Source: Chlorokybus atmophyticus (taxonomy: Eukaryota > Streptophyta > Chlorokybophyceae > Chlorokybales > Chlorokybaceae). Taken from it: a stretch of 64,000 nucleotides of DNA. Made by a program: the position numbers and the translations under genes. The notes below the pieces were generated by a model. That model was not told the origin of the DNA, did no database searches, and saw only the letters and a program-made list of their open reading frames with translations. The DNA lies in NCBI GenBank assembly GCA_009103225.1, contig RHPI01002262.1, positions 875,478-939,477 of the forward strand, given 5' to 3'. Positions 1-12,181 of this stretch are shown in pieces (within the stretch, counting starts at the first letter, position 1; each line of letters opens with the position of its first letter).

Positions 1-261
1 ACAACGGCATACATCAGGTTGATTGCTTCATACATTGGTGCCTGTTGCCTGTCCCACCCACCCACCATGGCATCGCATAGCACATAGGTGGAGCACTAGG
101 TGTATTGTGGAGTAATGGCACCGGATGCATGTAAGGTGCCTACCTGTTTGCCCTTCCTTGCCTTGCTATTGCGGTGTATGTTGTATGTTAGACATATTGA
201 GCACATATTGCATGGTTGATGTTTAACATAAAGCATATACATGCAAGTGGTTCAGCATGAC

Positions 262-487
262 CAATTTCTGAATTGTCGCCAGCATGGCTGCAGCCAGTTG
301 CACTGCTATTCATGTCACCCCGCGGCACAATCCCGCTGGACGCCACCTACTGCAAATGCCATGTCCCGTGCAACTTGCTTTAAATGTGTAATGCGTGCAT
401 GCAAGTTGGAGTTGCTCAACGCTATCACTACAACCATTCTGTTGATGGCAACGACCGTCAAACTGGGACGACATCAACAGCCAACAG
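262..487. repeat. Diverged direct repeat, copy 1
   Basis: This copy matches 2362-2587 in the same orientation. Shared landmarks, in order, are a CAGCATGGCTGCAGCC block, a TATCACTAC block and an ACAGCCAACAG end. By eye the identity is moderate with small gaps. An ATG in the shared block (284 here, 2380 in the other copy) opens similar reading for about 20 codons, MAAA followed by CTAI, before the frames diverge. It could be an old segmental duplication or two copies of an unnamed dispersed repeat. Confidence 0.55.
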
Positions 488-2361
488 GATTCAATGTTCC
501 AAGAAAAGCCATGTATTGCTACAGAATTTTCATAGGAGCGCCGGCCGAATAGTCAAGTTTAATTGCACGAGTCGCGCGACACTAATAGAAACACAAGTAT
601 CATTACTAGTATAAATTCTAGTCTAAATAAATAGAATCATGATGCATAAAGTAAACAATGTTAGTTCAGATTCCGTAAGTTGGTTTTGGGGAGTTGATGT
701 GGATGTTTTGCTGTTGTTACACGTATGTGACTATTATTTTTAAGCCATCGCAGCATCGCGTGCAAACGGATTGTGCACAATGCCAGCGTGATGCAAGCGT
801 GCGCGATTGCATGAATCGTCACATCGTTGAACCACCTAACAAGAGCTGTGACAGCACTTGCGGCACGATTGTAAAAAGACTTAATATCATAAAAGTTCGC
901 ATCAGGAATTTGGTACCACTTGAGCACTTAAGGCATGACACTTCAAGAAATACATGATACACTTAAAATTGTGTACACCATGCATTGTATATAATAGATA
1001 GTGGCATAATGACGTGCAACAGATGACATGCATTTCGTATTTCGATAAAGAAGCGAGATATTGCGTGAATAATTTGACTGCAATGAGTTCATTTGCATAA
1101 ATGTAACCAACAGCCATTACCATTGCATCAATTGTCTACCTTTAAACCACATGCTTCGCTCGTCTAGCCATGTTGCTATGAATTATCTAGCAATTTGTGC
1201 ATTGATCAAGTGTTCATTGTGTGCTGCCTGAATTGCATGTGACCATGCGCCGTTGTGCAGGTGGACCGCTGGGTCCTACCTCCACCTGCTCTGCCTTGCA
1301 CGCCCGTAGTGGCATGCACTTAGTGTAGCCTTTCCCCCGGTTGGTAATCGTGCTTGCCTTGCTTGTTAGGCTGTCAATGCGACGATCTAAACCACTTTGA
1401 AAAGTCGCCGCCTCATCGCGGCCCCACCGTTGTCGCGCCTCCATCGCTTCTTTATCGCGCCTCCATCGCGCCTCCATCGCCGTCGCGGCTGTTTTGCGCC
1501 ATCGTTGATTTAACATCATCGTCACAACGCCAAATTTCGCGGCATTTCATGACACTGTCATGAAGGTAAACGCGATAATGGCAACATTCATGATATGGTG
1601 AATATCGAATGATGAGGTGAACATCGCGTCACCAGCGGGGTCCAAAATGTGCAAAGCCGCGTTCAGCCTCCATCTTAGTTCACTTACTGTGAGTGCGTAA
1701 GTGCTATGCATCTTCGCATCGTTGGAATGCTTATGTATATCTTTGAGTTATCACCTTCCAATAAATTGCAGACTCTGATCATGACCTCGATACAGATCGG
1801 CAATGCCACGCGACTTGGTAAGGACGCCTTTTGTAAAGCACGTGGCACATGCGTAAACGACACATCACAGGCTCGCCAAATGATCACGAATCTGCTTGGC
1901 AAACATGTGACTGGAACGGATTCAAGCCCCCTCAATCCAGTTCCAATGACATGCCACTGCTTGCCAAGCAGCAGCGTCGGAGCTGGCTTGGGCATGTCGC
2001 ATGCAACGCCGGCGCTGGCTTGGGCATGATGGGGGCGGCGGCGAAGGCAGCGCCGTGTGTCGTGGTAGGGTAGCGGCAGAGGAGCTACATGTGATAAAAC
2101 TGTTGGAAGCTAGTGGAAGCAAGCTAGTGTCGCTGCATTTGCCCACACGCACGCACAGTAGCTTATGCTGAAGGCTGCTGCATGCACAGTGCGATTGAGC
2201 GCGTTGCCATCTCAAGGTGCAGGTTGCTGCGATGCCAGCTGTGTTTAAGGTATGAGCTTGTCGAGTCGATAGTAAGCTGTTGAGCTCTTAGGTGGTAGGC
2301 TGGCTTGTCTGCTTTGACGGCCGGCGTTGACAACGGCATGACACGCAAGTGAAACACGTCA

Positions 2362-2587
2362 CCAATTGAGGCGCCCAGCATGGCTGCAGCCGGCTGCACT
2401 GCCATTTTTGTCACACTGCGGCGCAAGTTCGCCGGATGCCACCTTACTGCACACGCCACACCTGCTTCAAAGGTGCTTATGTCCAATGCGCGCATGCCAA
2501 CTGCATTTGCTTACACGTTATCACTACGATCGCTCCGTTGGTGGCAACAACAGTTCAATTAAGACGACAGCCAGCAACAGCCAACAG
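2362..2587. repeat. Diverged direct repeat, copy 2
   Basis: This is the partner of 262-487, about 2.1 kb downstream. It ends just before the first plausible exons of the polycystin gene. See copy 1 for the shared landmarks. Confidence 0.55.
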
Positions 2588-3018
2588 CAGCACAGCTTGC
2601 TGTAAATGCTGGTATTGCCGACGTCGTTGCTGTGGATGTGGCTATCGTCGTGGTTGTCATCTTTGCTGCTTGTGCATTACAGCAAAGGCAGCCACGAACA
2701 CAATTGCACAATTGCACAACATCACAACTGTCGCTATTGTCAGTGCCTTTGTTTGACGTCTTCATGGCTGTCGTGTGTGCTCTTGTCAGCATTAACAACC
2801 ACAACAATAACAATAACAACGACAGGGGTGTGATAAAGTTGAGACCGAAGCTGGTGCTGGTGCTGGTGCTGGTGCTGGTGCTTATCATGCCTGTGCTGAG
2901 GGCGGGCACACGCGGTCGACCGATGAAGTTCTCAACAGTTTACATGCACAGGTGCAAATCCTCGTTATACATGCCTTATCTAGGCTGCTTTAACACTGAC
3001 TGCTTGGTGCAATGACAG

Positions 3019-6000
3019 TTCGAAGAGTGGGACTTGCGCCAGAAGGGGTACAGGCATCTCATTGCTTTTATGCTGTTTACAGGACTCTACTTTGCCGTGC
3101 TGTTTATGCAACGGTGAGCGTATATACCGTACATATACTCATATGTGACGTATGGGCGTTTGTGTTGATGCTTATCAATATGTATACGCACGCACGCACG
3201 CTCGCACGCACGCACAATACATCAACAAGAAGAACATGTAACCACGACATGTAGGTCAACAGCAACGCGTCGGTGGTGTACGGCGTCAACAGCACCATAT
3301 CCACGCTGCTGCCGACTGACAGCAACGGCAACACCCTTACAGAATTTCAGGACACGACCAGCCTTCTCGCCTGGTATGGCATTGAGCTTTCATGCTAACA
3401 AAAATGATGAGCAACAACAATAACAACATTGTCTTGGAAGGGTGAGGGGCATGTTGGTGGACACGTATACGGAACCCGTGTGTGGTGGTGGCGTGTGCGA
3501 GCAACCATACGAGTTTGAAGGCTACGGTCGATTTGGCTGTCCAGAGGCAAGTGGTCCACACACCACACGAACGCACGCGCGCGCGCACGCACGCACGCAC
3601 GCACGCATGCAGGTGTAACCATGCCCACACGCACGATAATCAGCCAGAAGGGTTGTACTACAGTCACTGGACTTGTTATGTGGTCTGTACTACAGGATTG
3701 CGGGTGGTCTCGCTCGCTTACCAATGTCACTGTGAGGTTTGGCTTCAACTTCCGTACCGCAACTGACCAGTCGCGGTCTTTCTGGAACCTATGGTAAGAG
3801 CTATTGTAATGCTTGTGGTGTGTGTGCGTGCGTGCTGTTATAAAGTCATGTTTTTTGTGCAGTGCACCAGATGACTGTTCCTTCTCCTCCATGACCGATC
3901 CCAACACGAAATGCTGGTAACTGTGACGTTGTGGCCCTGACTGACCCAATATGTACGCAACATGTTAGGCCGCAACGACCCCATTGTGTCCACAGGTTTA
4001 GTACCCCAAACAACTTCTCAGCCAGCGGGTTGACGGGAACGCAGACGACTACCCTGTAAGACAACGTTGCTTGGTGTTTATGGTTATGCACATGTGCGCA
4101 ATAACGATGTACTGGTAGAGTCCGACTCTAGAGTCTTGTCAACTGTTGACTTATTCTGTTTTTACAGGTTCATGGTGGATGGCAACTACTCCGTCTGCTT
4201 GCTTGCCCCTGGTATGATCAGGCTCTCTGAAGTACTACACCAATGCACGCAGGCGACGCAGTGCTCAGAGTCTCTCTCTACGTGTGCGTGCATTCGTGTG
4301 TGTGTGTATGTGTTTGTGGCTCAGGTGGCGGAGTAAAGGGACAAGTCCTTACCTCGCCCGCAAATGTTACCGGCATTGCTGTGGGTAAGATGACATCATG
4401 GCTGTGTGCTCCGTACATGTCCTTGCGCAACTCATCATGTTTTACATGTTGAGTTGCCCACAAATACGCGCGGACACCCACACGCACACAAACAACACGC
4501 ATCGCAGGCATTGCAACAACAACAACAGTGTTGGAGGGCGACTCTGACTATGTTGACCTGAACGTGACAACCATCAGCGATAGCGATGTTGACTCTGAGA
4601 TAGCAACAAGCTGGCAGTATTGTGGGAAAGCAATAACTCGTTGTGAGAAGTTGTGCGCGCGGATCGTGGCGTGCTTCATGCGATGTCCCGGCAACGTCAC
4701 GGCGAGCGCGAACGACATCTACACACGCTGTGCGCAGGGCATGTGCACACCCCTACGCTTGTTCCCCAGAGTCACCGTCATCAGCAACCACGAAATGTGT
4801 GTGCTGGTACGTGCCAACACCATCGCTACTGGATAGTTCATTCAGAGAACCAACAAACATACTTGTGCGCACACACACCCGCACAGAAAGAGAGAAAACC
4901 CAATCACACACGCGCACACACACACAATCTTGTAGGCGAGGCAGCCCATTCTGGAGTATCTCAGCATTCCTGGCGCGAACGGCACGCTAGAGGACCCTTC
5001 AGATAGTTTGTACGGGTGTCCAGCAGCTTATTATGATCGCGTCAACTACCCAGGCCTCCGTCCCAATGGTAACTGGAAGTAAAATTGGTTGTGGGATTGC
5101 ATACACAGCTACACATTCGTGAAGGTGATGTGTCCTTTTTTTCTCTTTGTTGCAGATTATTGCAGAGAGCCTGTGGTGAACGGTGACCCAACGGACTACT
5201 GCCAATGGCAAAATGCGGGTGACTCCATCTGCCAGCCCAGCTGTTTGTACCCCAATTGCGGGAACGACTACCAAGTGAGATGTAGCTGCTTGTTGGGATG
5301 CGTATGCTCGTTGATGCCTTATGAGCCAACATGTGTGATGACAAGTCTTCTGGTGCACAGGACTGCTGCTCCCTCGGGTGGCCTCTCAATGGCACAGGTA
5401 TGTGTGTACGTGTGTGTGCATATGTATGCGTGGGCGCGTGTGGACGTGTGTTAGCCACATGCACGTACGCATGCGCACACGCAGGTATAGTTGATGGAAA
5501 CGTTGATGAGACAAAGCTGGTCATGGCAACCGCTGATTGTCCGTCCATGCGCCCGTTGTCCAGATATGGCCTGCTGCAACCTGGTCGCCAGCGACGCCCA
5601 CGCCCCGCTCTCTTTCACTTTCAGCTTCAACAACTACATGCCCAATGACATGGGCTTGTCCAACGCTACGACCACCACCACCCACAGCCAGCGCCCTATG
5701 TACGACGTGGGCCTCACCAACCGCATCCTGGCAGGCATCCTGCTTCACACCACGCGCTATCACATCGACAACTGTTCGGACATCAGCAGGTTCGCGAAGC
5801 TGCTGCCCGATGCGCGGTGTCGCTCGTGGGAGGGAGACATCAACCCGTACGGCGCAGACCCGGGTACACACACACGCACATGCACAAGCACGCGTGCATG
5901 TTGTCACGTCTCCCCTTTGCAGCTGATATGTTCAGCATGTGCGCATGCATGGGTGTGCTTACCTCGACTGATTCCATACTTATCTCACCTGTATCAGTGT

Positions 6001-8990
6001 ATGTGAGAAGCAGCAAGTTTTATAGTGAGGCAGCAGCCAGAGATCCCAACAAGTACTACAGGTAAGTCCGTGGCAAGTTATAACGGTATTATCATGTACA
6101 CATGCATGTGTGTGTGTTTAAACTGAAGCGAGGCGGTGCACGTACAATGTGAACGTGCTGCTTATGGTATGACATGTTTGGTGTTCGCATAGCAAACAGC
6201 GCAAGTTTCTTTTATTGCAGTCCGTCGGACATAAACAATCACGGAGTCCCGTACGGCTTCTTCCCAATGCCTGCAGTGGTGAGAATATGATATGATGTTT
6301 GACATTCACTCCGCCCCAACATGTGTGGTGTGCACACAGGATGGGCAGCACAGGCGCATATACGCATCTAGTAAAGGTTCAACTGTTTGCAGAAAAACTT
6401 CAGACCAGCGGGCTTCCCAACAGTAGTAGCGGTCGACCTTGACGCAGGGGAGGCCGCACGGTATGTATGTGCGTGCATGTGATGGCTGCTTGATGAAGTT
6501 GGCAGATAGATACACATCATACTTGTCCTGAACCAGCAAGCACACGCAAAAGCTTGATGCACTCCCAACACAGGTTTATTGATTACCTTGAGGACGCATT
6601 CTTCATCGATGATGTCCAGACCAAAGACCTCTACGTGCAGTTTGTCACCTACAATGGTACGGGGAACCTTTAGCGTTGTATGTAGCATACTGTTGTTTTG
6701 TTGTTTCCGCGCTTGTTGGCTCTCACTCCTGAAGTCACATACTTGTGTGGCACATGGCACAGTGGTGCTGCAACTCTTCTCCAACTTCCGGGTGACCTTT
6801 GGTTTCAACGACGGCGGGAGCGTATCGATCAAGCCGTCCATAGTCTCAGTATCTGTGGAGCATTACAACAGTATGATCGAGTGCTTCCGTGCAGTGAGTT
6901 GACTTGATGATACCACATGCACAGCTGCAATTTGTTGACACACGCACACACATATGCCTATGCAGGCGCTAGAGGTGGTCTTGCTGTTGGGCATAGCGGC
7001 CGAGGTGTACTTTGAGGGTTCAGATATCTACCGCACGTGGGTGAGGACGGGATCGGTCCTCGCACACTATGGCAGCTTCTGGAACTATATTGATGCAGTC
7101 TCCATTGCGCTGCTGTTCACTGCTGTCATCACGTGGGTCACATTTGTCCTCAAGTACGCCACCCGCTTTGACACGCCAGGCTTCTACAACATATATGCGG
7201 CAGCGGAAACCGGCTCGGGCCGCTTCGGGCCACACGCGCTGAAGCTCGACGCGGATGGAGAAGGCATGCGGGACTTTGTGGCAATGCTCGCGCAAGTCAA
7301 CACGCTTGTAAGGATGTGGCGCTTTTATCTCGCCGTCAACAGCATCAAGTACGTGTGCACGTGCGTGTGCGTGTGTGTGTATGTGCCTGCCATGTGACAT
7401 GCATGCACGCGTCCTCAGCTTGTGTGTACGTGTGTTTCAGTATTGTTTTGATGTTGCTGAGAATGCTCAAGCTATGTGACTTCCAACCACGCATGGGCCT
7501 GCTCACCCGCACGCTCGACCGCGCCGCCGTTGACCTTGCCCATTTCTTCTTCTTGGCAATCCTCGTCTTTCTATGCTACGCCACGCTCGCTCTCATCGCC
7601 TTTGGTGAAACCATCAAAGACGTGAGTGCGTTGGTGTGTGTGCGTGCGCGTGCGTGCTTGTCTCCACCTGCATGTGACACAAAGCAACAACTTTGTTTGC
7701 AGTTCTCACAACTGTGGCTAGCCTGCGTGACTCTCTTCCAGATGCTGCTTGGAGACACTGATGTAAGTCTCAAAGTGAAGCCTATTCTGCGGCCTATTGT
7801 GTGTATGTTATCTTGCTACCAGCAATTGTGTGATCGACATTGATACCGTGCAGTGACAAGACTGCGTGCCGCAGGTGAACAGCCAGCTGATGCAGCAGAA
7901 CGGACTTATGTACTTTGTCGGTGTCGTGTTCTTCTGGTCATACATAATCCTTGTCTTCTTCATTCTTTTCAACTTCCTCATAGCCATCGTCATAGGTCAG
8001 TAGCAGAAGCACATATTGCTTGCAGTTCCACATGCTGATGGACTGATGAAATTAAGCACACATTTCTTATTGCAGATGCATTTGCCGATGTGAAGGCCGA
8101 TGCGAAAACGTCGCGCTCAATGGGTTATGAGCTGCTGTTCATTATGATGGACAAGTGGCGTGCGTGCTGGCGCAGTTACTTCCGCTACAACTACCTTGCG
8201 GATCGCCAAGTGTACTTGTATCTGCGCAAGTTGCGCAGGTCGCGCACGCCTGCCGTGTGTGACAAGGTACTTACAACACAACTCACGCACATACACGCGC
8301 ACGCACGCACGCACGCAGAGAAATGAGTGTGACCACACTTAGGCTAGAGAAGCTGCTCCCAAGGACAAGTTGACTCTCGGCGAGATGACATTGACGAAAG
8401 AGGAGTTGGCACATGTGTTGTTCAACGCTGGTGTGGACCAAGCGCCTTCACAGGTTGGTGTGTTGGTGTCTCAGCTTGCTTGGGCTTTCGGTGGATGATC
8501 ATGTTGTGTTATTCCATTACACAGAGAGCGGCTGATAACCCTCAAGCTGTGGCGGAAGCCGTGATATCCCGTATCAACAAGTTGCAACATGCCCGCATAG
8601 CTTCGGTAAGTGGTAGTGGTGTAATACTTGCGTCTTACTGGACTGGACTTGCTGACTCATTTGAGTTACCAATAGGGACCGGACCCAGTGGAGCTACTAG
8701 AAACATGCTTGAAGAGGATTGAAGACCAATCACAACAGATTGGGCGCTTACAGCAGCAAATATTTGCATCGCAAGGCACTCCAATGGCAACAGGCATGTC
8801 GTCTATGCGACAACACTCGCAACTTGAGCACACCACGCCATACGGCGTGCAGTTGATTGCGCACGACGCCAATGTTGCTGCAGTCGATTTATCCCTCCAC
8901 CAGGTGGCACCGCATCAGCATATTAGTCATGCTGATGATGATGAGCACTGCACAGAGGATCACCAGATTGGTGAGAATAAGGTTGAGTAG
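3019..8990 (+). CDS. Polycystin-family (TRPP/PKD2-like) cation channel, 5' end not resolved
   Basis: This is a membrane cation channel of the polycystin family (PF08016), which in algae and animals is often ciliary. I read 26 exons: 3019-3113, 3255-3373, 3441-3546, 3696-3793, 3863-3916, 3996-4055, 4168-4211, 4325-4384, 4508-4806, 4936-5068, 5156-5274, 5361-5397, 5564-5863, 5998-6061, 6221-6278, 6393-6460, 6574-6656, 6763-6893, 6966-7348, 7441-7621, 7703-7762, 7875-7995, 8076-8266, 8343-8453, 8525-8605 and 8676-8990. They give about 1,120 codons. Segment S1 is in the first exon. The large extracellular (TOP) domain contains TEPVCGGGVCE, YEFEGYGRFGC and a Cys-rich LNR-like insert, and ends in DPVYV and GVPYGFFP. 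S2-S6 follow; S4 contains LMLLRMLKLCDFQPR, the pore helix/filter is FQMLLGDTD, and S6 is FFILFNFLIAIVID. The Gln-rich tail may be a short coiled coil. Intron 3547-3695 is GC-AG. The phase between exons 1 and 2 does not match, so a micro-exon may be missing. Confidence 0.9.
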
Positions 8991-11900
8991 TCCATTGCGT
9001 TCATACCCATGACTGAATAAGCTATGAGCAATGCGAATATAGCCATTGGTAGCGACTTAGCAATGAATGGCATTTAAATAGTAAAAGTAGTAGCAGTGTC
9101 ACCACTGCCTAAACTTATACGGACACGCGTGCATGCATGCGCCCACCATATGCTTGTGCGCTACCACCTGCAGTGTGGTAGGAGGTACATGCGGTACATG
9201 CGGTAGGTGCGTGCGTGATTCAGTCATGGATACGCAACGGCAAAATGTAGCTGGCACCATGTGCTACTGCTCATACAACTTCACATGCTGCATACTTATC
9301 ATGTACACAAAATGCGGGACATGCATGCGCATGCACATGATGCAGTGAAGTCAGCACACAGCAGCGCATGCATGGTACACATCATCAAGTTGAGTTGAGT
9401 TGACCATTGGGCTACTGTTTAACGCTACCCTACTGCCGCTACCCCGGTAGACATGCAGCAGTCAACATGCAGAACTATCGCCCGCCCACACGGGCCCTGT
9501 GTCCGTGTAACCGTGCATTCCAACTTATAGCGGGTGTGTCATGTTATGCATGTGGCCTTCGTGCCATAGTCTCGCAGCCATGTTCAAGCACTGCATATTG
9601 CAGCCTGGGCAGTGCTTGTCTCGCACTCATTAAGTACTGGACGGTACGGCAGGCATGGCAACCGGTAGGAATGGTAGTGTCAACCCAACCTTGTACATAA
9701 TTGTTTCTTGTGCATACAAGCAAGTCCAATGGCCTATCGTACTTGCCTATGCCGGGCAAAACCTCTAGCAAGTTAAGATGTACAGTCATAGGCAGGCAAG
9801 CAACCGCGCAGTGCCTGGTAGGAGGAAGCCGGGGGAGTGATAGGCGATTGGCAGGCATAAAAGGTTGGTGTTAGACCAATGGGGCATGGGCAATGCGCTG
9901 GGCCCCACAGCCGCACGCCAAGCTAGGAACGGACAGGATAAAGCAGACAAGCACCACGCCACAACGTAGATGCATGCCTATTGTTACAACATTGTCACAT
10001 GTAAATCGTATTGCATGTATATGTTCTCCCTCTCGCAATGCCAGCGTACATGTTGAGCAGAGTAATTAAACATATCTGAAGGCAATGGCGATGATGAATC
10101 TTAAAAATGTAGCGCTGTTGCATGCTATAGGGTAGAATAGAACAGGGCCACAAAGCAATACTTACACCATGTGTAACACTGTGCCCACCAGGGCCCAGCC
10201 TTTTCAACTCTCATGCAATCATGCATAAGTACATGACTCATGCACATCATGCATGCCCTTTTATCATTCACATGTCAACCATACATGGATCACGATCACA
10301 AGTCTGCACAATGTAGACACCCAGGTCTACTGTGCGGACAGTCACATGCATAGTGCTCCCTTAGTGGAGAGGGAGGCGTGTACAGGCAAAGGGAGGCTAA
10401 GGAACACGTTTCCTTCAACTCTGCAACGGTGGGAATTTCATCGTGCAGCTTGTCGCAGACCTTGGAGCTTCCAAAACGGTGTCAACCTCACATGGCAGTT
10501 CTTTCACAATTTTCACAAGCAACCCACCCAATATAGGCCAGGAAAGGCCCCTTCAACAGTAACACCAAGTACCCTAAACTCAGTATGTGGAAGGACCTTG
10601 ATAATGCTCAGCTAAGGCGTGCACAACGGTGCCAGCGCCATTCCCAATGTGTACAACAACAACTGTCCTTGCCTTGGGCGTGCCAACGCCCTTAAGGCAG
10701 CTGATGCTGAGGTAGCTGTCCCAATCCCCTTCCTAACGCCTTCCCACTTGGCCACACATTCCCTCAAGAGGAATATTCCCGTAAGGACGTGCGCCAAACA
10801 ATTAACGTCCACCACACTACACAGTGCTTGAACGGCCATTTGCCATCATGGCAACATGTCACACACTTAATGTGACTCACTCAGTGCTGTCACACCATGC
10901 CCTGTGCCATAGATGTCCCATCTTTGCTCATGCTTAATGTGACATGCAGCTGCACTTCACATGTGCGTACTTACAAACTTCCTTACAAGCATGTGCACTC
11001 TATGCACATGCATGATGTGAACTACACATCACACAGCTTGTCACACGCTTGCATAAGCTACCAGACTCTGAGTGTAAGCGCTCATGACATGTGGCGCAAC
11101 ACTACTGTATACACCAGCATGTACAGTACACTGTACTATGTATGACATTTGTTACAACATGTGACAATGTCTCGCATTGTGCACATACATGCTCACACTT
11201 ACCAGCTCTGTGCAAGCTTATCAGTGCCTTGTACAATTCATGCCCAAGGCTCATGAGCTCAAGGACCGACTGAATGAGCGAACCATTTAGGTATTGCACA
11301 CACCAAACCAATTAAACTCCCATACAATCATGCTGGCATATGTCGCAACATAGCAGCTGAGAGTGATGATGCCTTGCCTGTTATGCGTGACACTATGTGT
11401 ACTCGAACGCGGTGCACATTTACTAATATGGTTATACAATGTGTATATACACACACATTATTACGCCATAAGTACACGACCGCAATGTATGCATATTTAT
11501 TATTATAGTCGTATATATATATATATATCTCTATTAATATATGGTTTAATGATATAATTCGAAAATGTATTATAATAAATGTGATATAGATATAATCTTT
11601 AAATACTTGCTACATAAGCGTTGCGACCATTGTGATTTAATGAAATAAACATCATTACTATTAAGATGTATAATGCACGCTTTGTATTTATCAAAGTCCT
11701 CGCGTTGATGCATATGACATGTCATGTCTTCAGCAAATGTGTTGTTGTTATGTAGCTACATTTGATCAAATTCAAAGTAGCAGAACCACACCCGCATGCA
11801 CGTGTACTTGTGATCATATAATGGAAATCACAACGCGTTTGATGATATATACCCAATACTTATAAACGCGTTAATAAGTTTTGTGCGAGTTTACACGTTG

Positions 11901-12181
11901 TGTAAGCTCTGTGTGTGTGTGTGTGTGTGTGTGTGGACGTCACCGACAGCATATGCGTCGGTGATGCCTCCGCACAGTCGACGCAGCCCTGTTCGTTCCA
12001 GGCGGCCTCAGCCAAAGCAAAAAGCCGTGCGCCACGTGGAAAGGGCTGCCTAAGCTAGGCTACGGCTATGATTGGCGATTCAACAAACAGGTCGTTAGTA
12101 CAGTGTTGCACTCTGTGGTCTAGACCAGGGAGCCAGGCTAGGGTTTGTGCGCCTTGGGGCGGGAAGCTTGCGGCGGCGGCG
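8991..12181. other. Intergenic region, no gene seen
   Basis: This 3.2 kb holds only short open frames of random composition. The stretch from about 11400 to 11880 is clearly AT-rich, with an (AT)n run near 11513-11527. A (GT)n microsatellite lies near 11909-11933, about 250 bases before the OGDH start. I saw no transposase-like frame or tRNA. Confidence 0.55.
12139..12146 (-). promoter_or_regulatory. Telo-box-like motif upstream of OGDH
   Basis: TAGGGTTT on the plus strand is the reverse complement of AAACCCTA, the plant telo-box core. It lies about 36 bases before the OGDH start codon. In land plants such boxes are common near starts of housekeeping genes. An eight-base match can arise by chance, so the functional reading is inference. 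Confidence 0.35.

Larger units (their letters stand above)
1..3018. other. Gene-poor region upstream of the polycystin gene
   Basis: I see no convincing coding region here. Short open frames exist but have Cys/His-rich random-looking composition and no splice-compatible continuation. The start-codon exon of the polycystin gene should lie near the right end. The stretch around 2830-3000, with a (CTGGTG)5 tandem at 2851-2880 giving a Leu/Val run, is a candidate, but I could not connect it in phase. A diverged direct repeat occupies about 262-487 and 2362-2587. Confidence 0.5.

Noticed and set aside
5486-5563. Extended coding reading after the CGCAG at 5485 in the polycystin gene
   Set aside because: That frame runs out of the family pattern; using the acceptor at 5563 restores DMACCNLVA in the correct phase, so this stretch is intronic.
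5923-5997. Reading ADMFSMCACMGVL as part of the polycystin exon ending at 6061
   Set aside because: It is in frame but breaks the conserved DPV(Y/F) motif; splicing from 5863 to 5998 gives DPVYVRSSKFY, which fits the family.
9407-10831. Several 70-120 codon open frames as small genes
   Set aside because: Random-like composition, no splice partners, overlapping frames on both strands with equal claim.
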